DNA of 21,776 bases, taken from an uncultured Alistipes sp. Its GTDB lineage: Bacteria; Bacteroidota; Bacteroidia; Bacteroidales; Rikenellaceae. Both the position numbers and the translations under genes were made by a program. The DNA is taken from contig UROX01000026.1 of NCBI GenBank assembly GCA_900549685.1, positions 1-21,776 on the forward strand. The letters are read 5' to 3'. Shown here piece by piece: positions 7,566 through 14,865 of the stretch (positions within the stretch are counted from its first letter, which is position 1; each line of letters opens with the position of its first letter). The notes under the pieces were generated by a model, which was not told where the DNA came from, ran no database searches, and saw only the letters and a list, made by a program, of their open reading frames with translations.

Positions 7566-8615
7566 ATGTCGCTGAATAAACTTTTTTGCCTGTCGCTCGT
7601 CGCTCTTCTCGCTACCGGTTGTTCGACCGTCGGATCGCTTTTCAAAAGCAAAAAATCAGGTCGGCAGTCTCCTGCCACCGAAACGCCGGTCCCGGCGGTG
7701 CCGGAAGAGCCGTGCGAATCGCAAACCGATGAGCTTCTTTTGCCGGAAGTCGATCCCGACGGCGTGCGCGTCGTCGAACAACCTTGTATAGAAGTCCGCA
7801 AAAATCGTCCCACGATCGTTTTCGGCGAGACCGAGAGCGCCCATATACGCATTCCGATCCGGTACAACGATCCTTTCCCGTCGTCGGGCGAACTGGTCGT
7901 CCGGCTCGAGGAACTGAAAGACGAATTCTGCTATCCTTACTGCGGGAAACTGATTTCGCCTTTCGGAAGACGGGGCCGTTCGATGCACACGGGCGTGGAT
8001 ATCAAAGCCGTGCCGAACGATACGATCCGGGCTGCTTTTCCCGGCGTGGTGCGACTGTCGAAATATTACAGCGGGTACGGCAATGCCATCGTCGTGCGGC
8101 ATTACAACGGCATAGAAACCGTCTATGCCCATCAGTCGAAGAATCTCGTCCGGGTGAATGACGTGGTCGAGGCCGGCCAACCCATCGGACTGGCGGGCCG
8201 TACCGGACGCGCCACGACCGAACACCTCCATTTCGAGTTGCGCGTGGCCGGCGAGCCGGTCAATCCCACGATGTTGATCGATACCGAAAACAGAGATTTG
8301 TGCACCGGCAATACGCTCTATTGTTACAACCGGGGCGGACGGATACGGGTCGCCACACGTCCGCTGGAGATCGGCGAATTGCCCAAGGTGTCCGCTGTGT
8401 CCGGCTCTGCGGCGACACAGACGGCATCCGCGGCGAAATCGTCTTCGTCGGGCAGCGGAGCCTCCGCTTCGTCACAGTATCACTACGTGCAGAAGGGCGA
8501 GACGCTTTCGCATATTGCCAAACGCTATTCGACAACCGTAGCCAAACTCTGTTCGCTGAACGGTATCAAGCCTACATCGATCCTGCAGATCAAACAGAAG
8601 CTGCGGGTACGGTAG
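7566..8615 (+). CDS. Lipoprotein M23-family peptidase with C-terminal LysM domain
   Basis: 349 aa. The signal peptide ends in the lipobox LATGC with the lipidated Cys at 19, so the protein should be anchored in the inner or outer membrane facing the periplasm. A Pro/Glu-rich linker follows (31-75). The M23 (LytM) domain at about 122-240 has every zinc and catalytic residue: His141 and Asp145 (HTGVD), His189 (YAH), and His220 and His222 (HLHFE). It should therefore be an active zinc endopeptidase cutting peptidoglycan peptide cross-links, unlike NlpD or EnvC types that lose these residues. A Ser/Ala-rich linker (277-303) leads to one LysM domain (305-349: YHYVQKGETLSHIAKRYSTT and onward), which binds peptidoglycan. 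The likely role is cell-wall growth or daughter-cell separation. The LysE-type gene begins 22 bases downstream and is likely co-transcribed. Confidence 0.93.
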   Translation: MSLNKLFCLSLVALLATGCSTVGSLFKSKKSGRQSPATETPVPAVPEEPCESQTDELLLPEVDPDGVRVVEQPCIEVRKNRPTIVFGETESAHIRIPIRYNDPFPSSGELVVRLEELKDEFCYPYCGKLISPFGRRGRSMHTGVDIKAVPNDTIRAAFPGVVRLSKYYSGYGNAIVVRHYNGIETVYAHQSKNLVRVNDVVEAGQPIGLAGRTGRATTEHLHFELRVAGEPVNPTMLIDTENRDLCTGNTLYCYNRGGRIRVATRPLEIGELPKVSAVSGSAATQTASAAKSSSSGSGASASSQYHYVQKGETLSHIAKRYSTTVAKLCSLNGIKPTSILQIKQKLRVR

Positions 8616-8637
8616 TTTCCTCAAACACATTTGTCGG

Positions 8638-9249
8638 ATGAACCTGCCCGAATTCATCGCAGCCTCGGCTTTGCTGACGCTTATGCCGGGACCCGACATT
8701 CTGTTCGTCATGGCGCAGAGCGTCACGCAGGGGCGCAGGGCCGGCGTGCTGGTGGCGTTGGGCCTCTGTTCGGGCCTGTTCGTCCATACGGCGGCCGCGG
8801 CATTGGGTGTTTCGCTCGTCATCGCTTCGTCGCCGGTGCTGTTCGGTATCGTCCGCTATGCAGGTATCGCCTATCTGGTTTATATGGGGATCATGTCGCT
8901 GAGTGCATCCGGCGGCGGTGCGGAAACGGAGAGCGCGGCGGAACCGGCGCCGCCGGGCAGGCTCTACCGCACGGGCGTGACGATGAATCTGCTCAATCCC
9001 AAGGTGATTCTTTTCTTTCTGGCGTTTTTTCCTCAGTTCATCGACCGTTCGGGCGCGACGCCCCGCACCGACATGCTGGTCCTCGGCGCCGTTTTCGCGG
9101 CGGTCTCGGTCGTGATTTTCACGGGCGTGGCGCTGGGAGCCGATTTCATTTCATCGCGCCTCGGTCTCCGGCGGGTTTCGCCGCGGACGCTGGGGCGGAT
9201 TCGGGCTGTCGTCTACGGGGCGATCGCCCTCATGTTTCTTTTCTACTGA
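8638..9249 (+). CDS. LysE/RhtB-family amino acid exporter
   Basis: 203 aa, very hydrophobic, consistent with the roughly six membrane segments of this family. The N-terminal signature LTLMPGPDILFVMAQSVTQG (14-33) is the family's conserved TPGPxxxxV motif, followed by a Gly-rich helix. TGVTMNLLNPKVILFFLAFF matches the second conserved NxLNPK block. Members export amino acids (Lys, Arg, Thr, homoserine or leucine types) across the inner membrane using the proton motive force. The substrate cannot be assigned. It lies 22 bases after the M23 peptidase gene. Its stop overlaps the convergent GtrA gene's stop by 7 bases (9243-9249), leaving no room for a terminator between them. Confidence 0.88.
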   Translation: MNLPEFIAASALLTLMPGPDILFVMAQSVTQGRRAGVLVALGLCSGLFVHTAAAALGVSLVIASSPVLFGIVRYAGIAYLVYMGIMSLSASGGGAETESAAEPAPPGRLYRTGVTMNLLNPKVILFFLAFFPQFIDRSGATPRTDMLVLGAVFAAVSVVIFTGVALGADFISSRLGLRRVSPRTLGRIRAVVYGAIALMFLFY

Positions 9250-9737
9250 TGCTCGGCGCATCCCCTGAACGAGAAGTATTTCTGCATCGCATAGCTGTAT
9301 ACGACCGAAATAGCTGTCGTTACGGCCTTCGACGGTGTGGGGTACAGTCCGATGACCTCTACGAATAGTTTCAGACACAGATAGTTGAGCAGGATCGATC
9401 CGCCGACGCTCAACAGGTAGCGGAACAGCTGCACCCGTCCCCGCAGCGGCGATCCGTGAAAGGCGATGTGGCGGTTGAGCCAGAAACCGGTGAAAAACGT
9501 GACGGGGAAAACGATCAGAAAGGCTGCGATATGGGGCGATACGGCCACGATATTCCCGATACGGATGATCTGCTTGTCGAGGACGAAGTTGTACAGCACG
9601 AAGTAGAGCAGCAGATCGAGTCCCATGTTGGCCCCTCCGCAGACAGCATACCGGAAAGTCTGCAACGGCAGGAGATTCCGCAACGGTTTCAGATAGAAAA
9701 AGTCGATCAGTCGGGTCAGTCGTCGGGCGAAGGTCAT
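9243..9737 (-). CDS. GtrA-family membrane protein
   Basis: 164 aa with four predicted membrane helices (about 26-52, 60-84, 105-126 and 135-155). The pattern FRYAVCGGANMGLDLLLYFV (28-47), then FWLNRHIAF and MQKYFSFRG near the end, is typical of GtrA/DPMS-like proteins. Members are linked to flipping or positioning undecaprenyl- or dolichyl-phosphate-linked sugars for surface polysaccharide decoration. The ATG at 9737 overlaps the uvrB stop as ATGA (9734-9737), so translation is probably coupled to uvrB despite the unrelated function. A longer minus-strand frame extends to 10349, but that part is a shadow of uvrB. There is no partner glycosyltransferase next to it; the nearest are at 2982-5097. 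Confidence 0.85.
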   Translation of the reverse strand: MTFARRLTRLIDFFYLKPLRNLLPLQTFRYAVCGGANMGLDLLLYFVLYNFVLDKQIIRIGNIVAVSPHIAAFLIVFPVTFFTGFWLNRHIAFHGSPLRGRVQLFRYLLSVGGSILLNYLCLKLFVEVIGLYPTPSKAVTTAISVVYSYAMQKYFSFRGCAEHQ

Positions 9738-11758
9738 TTCTTCTGCATGTTTTTCTGTTTCTCCTGCAGGGCGTACATCCGGTCGCGGTAGGCCGCGGCT
9801 GCGGCGAAGTCCAGTTCCCGGGCGGCTTTCTCCATCGCTTCGCGTGCCAGACGGATGGCCGATTCGAGGTCGCGCTCGGTCAGGTAGGCTGCGGCCGGAT
9901 CGGCTGCGACGCCCGCTCCCTTGCCCGACAGGTCGTAGCGCACGGTTCCTTCCCGTTGCAGTTCGTCGCCGGAGAGAATCGTCCGGCTGCTTTTGACCGC
10001 CTGTCGGGGAACGATCCCGTGCAGGTTGTTGTAGCGGATCTGTTTTTCCCGCCGGCGGTTGGTGTCCCGGATACAGAACCGCATCGAGTCGGTGATCCGA
10101 TCGGCATACATGATGACGCGTCCCCCGACGTTCCGGGCCGCACGTCCCGCCGTCTGGGTCAGCGAGCGGGCGCTGCGCAGGAATCCCTCCTTGTCGGCGT
10201 CCATGATGGCCACCAGCGACACTTCGGGCAGGTCGAGTCCTTCCCGGAGCAGATTGACCCCGATGAGCACGTCGAACAGGCCGCCTCGCAGGTCGTCCAG
10301 AATCTGTACACGCTCCAGCGTATCGACGTCGGAATGAATATACCGGCACCGGATGCCCATCCGGTCGAAATATTTGTACAGCTCCTCGGCCATCCGCTTG
10401 GTGAGCGTGGTGACCAGTACCCGTTCGTCGGCCTTGGCCCGCACTTCGATCTCTTCGACCAGATCGTCGATCTGGTTGAGCGTGGGCCGTACCTCGATGG
10501 GCGGATCGACCAGCCCGGTCGGGCGGATGAACTGTTCGACGACCGAACCTTCCGAACGGATGAGTTCATAATCGGCCGGTGTGGCGCTGACATAGATCAC
10601 CTCGTTTTCGAGCGCTTCGAACTCGTTGAATTTCAGCGGCCGGTTGTCTACGGCCGCGGGCAGCCGGTAGCCGTATTCCACCAGATTGTGCTTGCGCGAA
10701 CTGTCGCCGCCGAACATGCCCCGGATCTGGGGAACCGTCACGTGGCTCTCGTCGATGATGAGCAGATAGTCTTTCGGGAAGTAGTCGATCAGACAGAACG
10801 GACGGCTGCCCGGCGCCCGGCCGTCGAAGTAGCGCGAATAGTTCTCGATACCCGGGCAATAGCCCAGCTCCTTGATCATTTCGAGATCGTATTCGACGCG
10901 CTGCTTGAGCCGTCGGGCTTCGACCGGTTTGCCGACCGACTCGAAGAATTCGCATTGTTTGCCCAGATCGAGCTGGATTTCCCGGATCGCCTTTTCGGTC
11001 CGCTCGCGCGTCGTGACGAACAGGTTGGCCGGGTAGACGATCACCCGGTCGAGCGATTCGATGCGCTGGCCCGTCACGGGGTCGATGCGACTGATCGCCT
11101 CGATCTCGTTGTCGAAGAAAACCACGCGGTAGCACTTTTCGCCGTAGGCGATGAAAATATCGACCGTGTCGCCTTTCACGCGGAACGTACCGGGCCGGAA
11201 GTCGGCCTCGCTACGCGTATAGAGCGCATCGACCAGCGAGTAGAGCAGTTTGTTGCGGCTCACCACGTCGCCTACCTTCAGCTCGACCGACGTGGCATGG
11301 AAATCTTCCGGATTGCCGATGCCGTAGATGCACGAGACGCTCGACACGACAACGATGTCGTTGCGTCCGCTCAACAGGGCCGATGTGGCGCTCAGACGCA
11401 TTTTCTCGATCTCGTCGTTGATGGCGAGATCTTTCTCGATGAACGTGTCCGTCGAGGGAATGTAGGCTTCGGGCTGGTAGTAGTCGTAGTACGAGACGAA
11501 ATACTCGACGGCGTTTTCCGGAAAGAAGTTCTTGAACTCGCCGTACAACTGGGCCGCCAGCGTCTTGTTGTGGCTCATCACGAGCGTCGGCTTGTTCAGC
11601 GCGGCGATGACGTTGGCCATCGTGAAGGTCTTGCCCGAACCGGTGACGCCCAACAGCGTGTTGTGGCGACAACCGCTCTGGAGCGCCGCGACGAGTTCGG
11701 CGATCGCTTCGGGCTGGTCGCCCGTGGGCTTATATTCCGATACCAGTTTGAAGTCCAT
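9734..11758 (-). CDS. uvrB: Excinuclease ABC subunit B
   Basis: 674 aa from the ATG at 11758. The opening MDFKLVSEYKPTGDQPEAI aligns with E. coli UvrB FKLNSAFKPSGDQPEAI. Walker A GVTGSGKT is at 37-44, the damage-reading beta-hairpin region YFVSYYDYYQPEAYIPSTDT near 88-107, and the helicase motif DESHVTVPQI and VLVTTLTKRMAEEL in the middle. QTAGRAARN is motif VI, and a C-terminal UVR motif (about 630-665, 'LDFAAAAAYRDRM') contacts UvrC. UvrB verifies damage, loads UvrC and is released by UvrD in nucleotide excision repair. A GTG at 11764 would add two residues, but its first base is the last base of the promoter -7 element, so 11758 is the earliest workable start. GtrA is downstream with a 4-base overlap. 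Confidence 0.97.
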   Translation of the reverse strand: MDFKLVSEYKPTGDQPEAIAELVAALQSGCRHNTLLGVTGSGKTFTMANVIAALNKPTLVMSHNKTLAAQLYGEFKNFFPENAVEYFVSYYDYYQPEAYIPSTDTFIEKDLAINDEIEKMRLSATSALLSGRNDIVVVSSVSCIYGIGNPEDFHATSVELKVGDVVSRNKLLYSLVDALYTRSEADFRPGTFRVKGDTVDIFIAYGEKCYRVVFFDNEIEAISRIDPVTGQRIESLDRVIVYPANLFVTTRERTEKAIREIQLDLGKQCEFFESVGKPVEARRLKQRVEYDLEMIKELGYCPGIENYSRYFDGRAPGSRPFCLIDYFPKDYLLIIDESHVTVPQIRGMFGGDSSRKHNLVEYGYRLPAAVDNRPLKFNEFEALENEVIYVSATPADYELIRSEGSVVEQFIRPTGLVDPPIEVRPTLNQIDDLVEEIEVRAKADERVLVTTLTKRMAEELYKYFDRMGIRCRYIHSDVDTLERVQILDDLRGGLFDVLIGVNLLREGLDLPEVSLVAIMDADKEGFLRSARSLTQTAGRAARNVGGRVIMYADRITDSMRFCIRDTNRRREKQIRYNNLHGIVPRQAVKSSRTILSGDELQREGTVRYDLSGKGAGVAADPAAAYLTERDLESAIRLAREAMEKAARELDFAAAAAYRDRMYALQEKQKNMQKK

Positions 11759-11763
11759 AGGCA

Positions 11764-11771
11764 CAAAGGTA
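11764..11771 (-). promoter_or_regulatory. -7 promoter element abutting the uvrB start codon
   Basis: The minus strand reads TACCTTTG, a full TAnnTTTG match. Only five bases separate it from the uvrB ATG at 11758. Transcription in Bacteroidota starts a few bases after this element, so the mRNA would begin at or within about two bases of the ATG. No TTTG -33 is evident; upstream is A/T-rich. Confidence 0.6.
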
Positions 11772-11820
11772 AAAAATTACGAATTAAAAATGCGGCGGCG
11801 CGAAATCGAATAATTCCTCG

Positions 11821-11828
11821 TACCTTTG
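11821..11828 (+). promoter_or_regulatory. -7 promoter element for mntP
   Basis: TACCTTTG, the same octamer as the divergent uvrB element 49 bases away, ends 19 bases before the ATG at 11848. The leader is therefore about 12-15 bases, too short for a manganese riboswitch of the yybP-ykoY type. Confidence 0.7.
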
Positions 11829-11847
11829 CCTCCAAATTCCATTCCCC

Positions 11848-12447
11848 ATGAGCCTAATTGCCGTTCTGTTGCTCGGTATAGGACTGAGCCTCGATACATT
11901 CGCCGTTTCGCTTACGCTCGGGCTGGCTGCTGAAAAAACGACACGCCGACAAAAGGCGCGCTTTCTGGTCGTGATCGGTCTCGCCCACTTCGCGATGATT
12001 CTCGCCGGGTGGTTCATGGGCGAGACCCTGAGCCGGGTGATTTCCGTCTACGATCACTGGATCGCATTCGTGCTATTGGCGTTCGTCGGGAGCAAAATGA
12101 TCCGGGAAGGATGGACGGCCGGGAGCGACGACATTTCGGACAGCGACCTGCTGTCGCTGCGCAACACACTGTTGTTGGGCGTGGCGTTGAGTCTCGACGC
12201 ACTGATTACCGGATTCAGTCTCGGTCTCGTGAAAGTAGCCATCTACGACGGATCGCAGGCCGGCAACGTATTGTTGGCCGCTTTGCTTATCGGACTTTCG
12301 GCCTTTTCGATTTCGGCGGCCGGTCTGGGACTCGGCAGGAAAGTCTCGTCGAAACTGGGCGGGAAGGCCGAAATTTTCGGAGGTATCATTCTTATCGCCA
12401 TCGGCATTCGTATTCTCATCGAACATCTCTCCGCTCCGGTCTGCTGA
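11848..12447 (+). CDS. mntP: Manganese efflux pump MntP family
   Basis: 199 aa with six predicted membrane helices arranged as two similar halves. The duplicated signature is visible as GIGLSLDTFAVSLTLGL (10-26) and GVALSLDALITGFSLGL (111-127); Asp16 and Asp117 are the membrane-embedded acidic residues of the family. LAHFAMILAGWFMG (45-58) is also conserved. MntP exports Mn2+ across the inner membrane and protects against manganese excess. Size and motif order fit the family well. It has its own short leader and is divergent from uvrB. No MntR-type regulator or Mn riboswitch is visible. Confidence 0.88.
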   Translation: MSLIAVLLLGIGLSLDTFAVSLTLGLAAEKTTRRQKARFLVVIGLAHFAMILAGWFMGETLSRVISVYDHWIAFVLLAFVGSKMIREGWTAGSDDISDSDLLSLRNTLLLGVALSLDALITGFSLGLVKVAIYDGSQAGNVLLAALLIGLSAFSISAAGLGLGRKVSSKLGGKAEIFGGIILIAIGIRILIEHLSAPVC

Positions 12448-12476
12448 TCCGGTCCCGGAATACGAAGAAAATATCG

Positions 12477-12484
12477 TATCTTTG
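12477..12484 (+). promoter_or_regulatory. -7 promoter element for dnaG
   Basis: TATCTTTG (full consensus) lies 39 bases before the chosen dnaG ATG at 12524 and 29 bases after the mntP stop. It overlaps the upstream in-frame codon at 12482, which rules out the longer reading as a start. Confidence 0.75.
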
Positions 12485-12523
12485 TCTTCGGCTCCTCCGG
12501 GAGCGGTTTTCCGAATCCGCAGC

Positions 12524-14473
12524 ATGATCGATCAGGCAACCATAGACCGTATTTTTTCGTCCGCCAACATCGTGGACGTGATCGGCGATTTCGTCACGCT
12601 CAAGAAGAAGGGCGTCAATTATCAGGCCTGCTGTCCGTTCCATAACGAGAAGACCCCCTCTTTCGTCGTGTCGCCCTCCAAAGGACTGTTCAAATGTTTC
12701 GGGTGCGGCAAGGGAGGCAATGCCGTGACGTTCGTCATGGAACATGAGAACATGACCTATCCCGAAGCGCTGAAATACGTCGCGAAGAAATACGGGATCG
12801 AGGTCGCCGAAAAGGAACAGACCCCCGAGGAGAAGCGGCGTAACGACGACCGCGAGAGCATGATGATCGTTTCGTCCTATGCCGCTGACTATTTCGTCCG
12901 CACGCTGCACGAGACGCCGGAAGGCAAGAGTGTCGGTATCGGGTATTTCCGCGAAAGGGGATTCTCGGACGCCACGATCCGCAAGTTCGGACTGGGATAC
13001 TGTCCCTCCGGCGGCGATACGTTTACACGACAGGCGCTCGCCGACGGGTATAAAGAGCCGTTTCTGGTCGGTACGGGCCTGACGATCAAGCGCGAGACGG
13101 GCGGCTATTACGACCGGTTTTGCGGTCGGGTCATGTTTCCCATTCACAGCATCAGCGGCCGGGTGACGGCATTCGGGGGCCGCACGATGCGGACCGACAA
13201 GAAGGTCGCCAAGTACCTCAACTCCCCGGAATCGGAAATTTACCACAAAAGCGACGTCCTCTACGGTCTTTATTTCGCCAAACGGGCCATCGTGCAGCAG
13301 GACTGCTGCATTCTGGTCGAGGGGTATACGGATGTGATCTCGATGCACCAGTCCGGTATCGAGAATGTCGTGGCCTCGTCGGGCACGTCGCTGACCGAAG
13401 GGCAGATCCGATTGATCGGCCGGTTCACGAGAAATGTCACGGTCATTTACGACGGCGACAGCGCGGGTATCAAGGCCTCGCTGCGCGGCATCGACATGAT
13501 TCTCCGGGACGGACTCAACGTGCGCGTCGTGCTGCTACCCGACGGCGACGACCCGGACTCTTTCGCCCGCAAGCACAATGCGACCGAATTGCGTGATTTC
13601 ATTCTGGCACACGAAGAGGATTTCATCTCTTTCAAGACCCGTCTGCTGCTCTCCGACGCGGCGGGCGATCCGCTCAAAAAAGCCGCTTTGGTGGGCGATG
13701 TCGTCCAGAGTATTTCGGTCATTCCCGACGCCATCACCCGTTCGGTCTATACGCGCGAGTGTTCGCGTCAGCTGGAGGTGGACGAGCAGGTGCTCTCGCG
13801 GGAGGTCGCGCTGCGCCGCGTGGAACGTTCGGCCGGCAGCGAGGCCAAAGAGTTCGTCCGGCGACAGGAACAGTTGCAGCAGCGCCTGCAGCCCGATCCG
13901 CTGCCGCAGCACGTGGAGGCGGGCAGCAGCATCGCCGAACTGGAACAGGAGTTGGTCAAGTATCTGCTCAAGTACGGAGCCTGCAATTTCGAATATACCG
14001 AAGGCAAGGAGACCGTCGAACTGAACGTGGCCGACGTCATTATCGACGATCTGGATCGCAACGGCATCGAAATGAAGAATCCGGCCTACCGGAAAATCTA
14101 CGAGGTTTACCGCGCGATACACCGTGCGGGCGAGGCTCCCGACATGAACCGTTTCATCAATCACACCGACCCCGAGGTCTGTAATGCGGCGGTCGATCTG
14201 CTGACCTGCGACGACATCTATACGGTCAGCAAGCTGTGGAAGAAGTTCGACATCGTCGTCGAAGGCGAGCAGGAGCGTCTGCCGGTGGCCATTCCCCGTA
14301 CCGTGATTCTGTACAAATCGAAGGTGATCGACGAGATCATCGGTCAGCTCACGGCCCGATTGGGTGCGGAGTCGCTTTCCGAAGAGGAGTTGCTCGAACT
14401 GACCCGTCAGATCGCCGTCCTCAATCAGGAACGCACGCTGATTGCTAAAAAACTCTCCCGGTTGATCGTGTGA
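12524..14473 (+). CDS. dnaG: DNA primase
   Basis: 649 aa from the ATG at 12524 (MIDQATIDRIFSSANIVDVI), which aligns with other DnaG N termini; a longer frame from 12482 begins inside the promoter. The CHC2 zinc domain has Cys37 and His40 (CPFH) and Cys58 and Cys61 (CFGC). An RNA polymerase-like domain follows, with FGGRTM and YLNSPES. The TOPRIM metal site is Glu266 (VEGYTDVIS) with Asp310 and Asp312 (YDGDSAG). The C-terminal third is Glu/Leu-rich helical and should hold the helicase (DnaB)-binding part, which is poorly conserved between phyla. DnaG makes RNA primers at the replication fork. All catalytic residues are present. Confidence 0.96.
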   Translation: MIDQATIDRIFSSANIVDVIGDFVTLKKKGVNYQACCPFHNEKTPSFVVSPSKGLFKCFGCGKGGNAVTFVMEHENMTYPEALKYVAKKYGIEVAEKEQTPEEKRRNDDRESMMIVSSYAADYFVRTLHETPEGKSVGIGYFRERGFSDATIRKFGLGYCPSGGDTFTRQALADGYKEPFLVGTGLTIKRETGGYYDRFCGRVMFPIHSISGRVTAFGGRTMRTDKKVAKYLNSPESEIYHKSDVLYGLYFAKRAIVQQDCCILVEGYTDVISMHQSGIENVVASSGTSLTEGQIRLIGRFTRNVTVIYDGDSAGIKASLRGIDMILRDGLNVRVVLLPDGDDPDSFARKHNATELRDFILAHEEDFISFKTRLLLSDAAGDPLKKAALVGDVVQSISVIPDAITRSVYTRECSRQLEVDEQVLSREVALRRVERSAGSEAKEFVRRQEQLQQRLQPDPLPQHVEAGSSIAELEQELVKYLLKYGACNFEYTEGKETVELNVADVIIDDLDRNGIEMKNPAYRKIYEVYRAIHRAGEAPDMNRFINHTDPEVCNAAVDLLTCDDIYTVSKLWKKFDIVVEGEQERLPVAIPRTVILYKSKVIDEIIGQLTARLGAESLSEEELLELTRQIAVLNQERTLIAKKLSRLIV

Positions 14474-14777
14474 TCCGGCCGGTGCCAGACTTCGGAATAT
14501 CTTTCCGGGTGCCGGGCATTCCGGAGGCCGACGGCCTGTCCGGGAATATTGCGGCCGGAGTTACTGTCTACTCCCCTTTTCCCGATTCGGTTTTCGGCGC
14601 ATGGTTTAGCTATGCGTATCGGTAATGTTTTCGGTTCCGACCGCTGTCGGCGGTTCCGTGCCGGGTATCCGGATTCGCTTCCGGTTCCTTATCAGATTGC
14701 CATGAAAAGCATGAAAACGGTGCCGAAGAGTGGGAATTGCGGGATTTTTTAAGGAACCTCGGAGCTGTGTGTATGCC
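14474..14777. other. Long untranslated stretch after dnaG
   Basis: Between the dnaG stop and the terminator hairpin lie about 300 bases with no convincing gene. A small inverted repeat AGGCC-GAC-GGCCT is at 14525-14537. TATCTTTC at 14498-14505 is a 7/8 match to the -7 consensus and could start a short RNA ending at the hairpin at 14778-14810. Several short hairpins can be drawn between 14600 and 14690 (for example CGCAT...ATGCG and ACCGC...GCGGT). I recognise no known RNA family. Confidence 0.35.
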
Positions 14778-14817
14778 GCGAAAGCCGGAACGAATCGTTC
14801 CGGCTTTCGCATTGTTT
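14778..14817 (+). terminator. Strong rho-independent terminator downstream of dnaG
   Basis: Perfect 15-bp stem GCGAAAGCCGGAACG (14778-14792) / CGTTCCGGCTTTCGC (14796-14810) with a 3-base AAT loop, followed by ATTGTTTT (14811-14818). The T-rich side is on the plus strand, so it ends rightward transcription. It lies about 305 bases beyond the dnaG stop. Confidence 0.8.
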
Positions 14818-14865
14818 TCGTAATAAGGCGGTTCGGAGGGCGACGAGCATTCGTTCGGCTCCGGA

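Noticed and set aside
11829..11847. Manganese riboswitch before mntP
   Set aside because: The leader is only about 12-15 bases, too short for the yybP-ykoY element.
9956..11851. Plus-strand open frame of about 631 codons opposite uvrB
   Set aside because: Antisense to a full UvrB, no domain motifs, composition typical of a shadow frame, and it runs through the uvrB/mntP promoter region.
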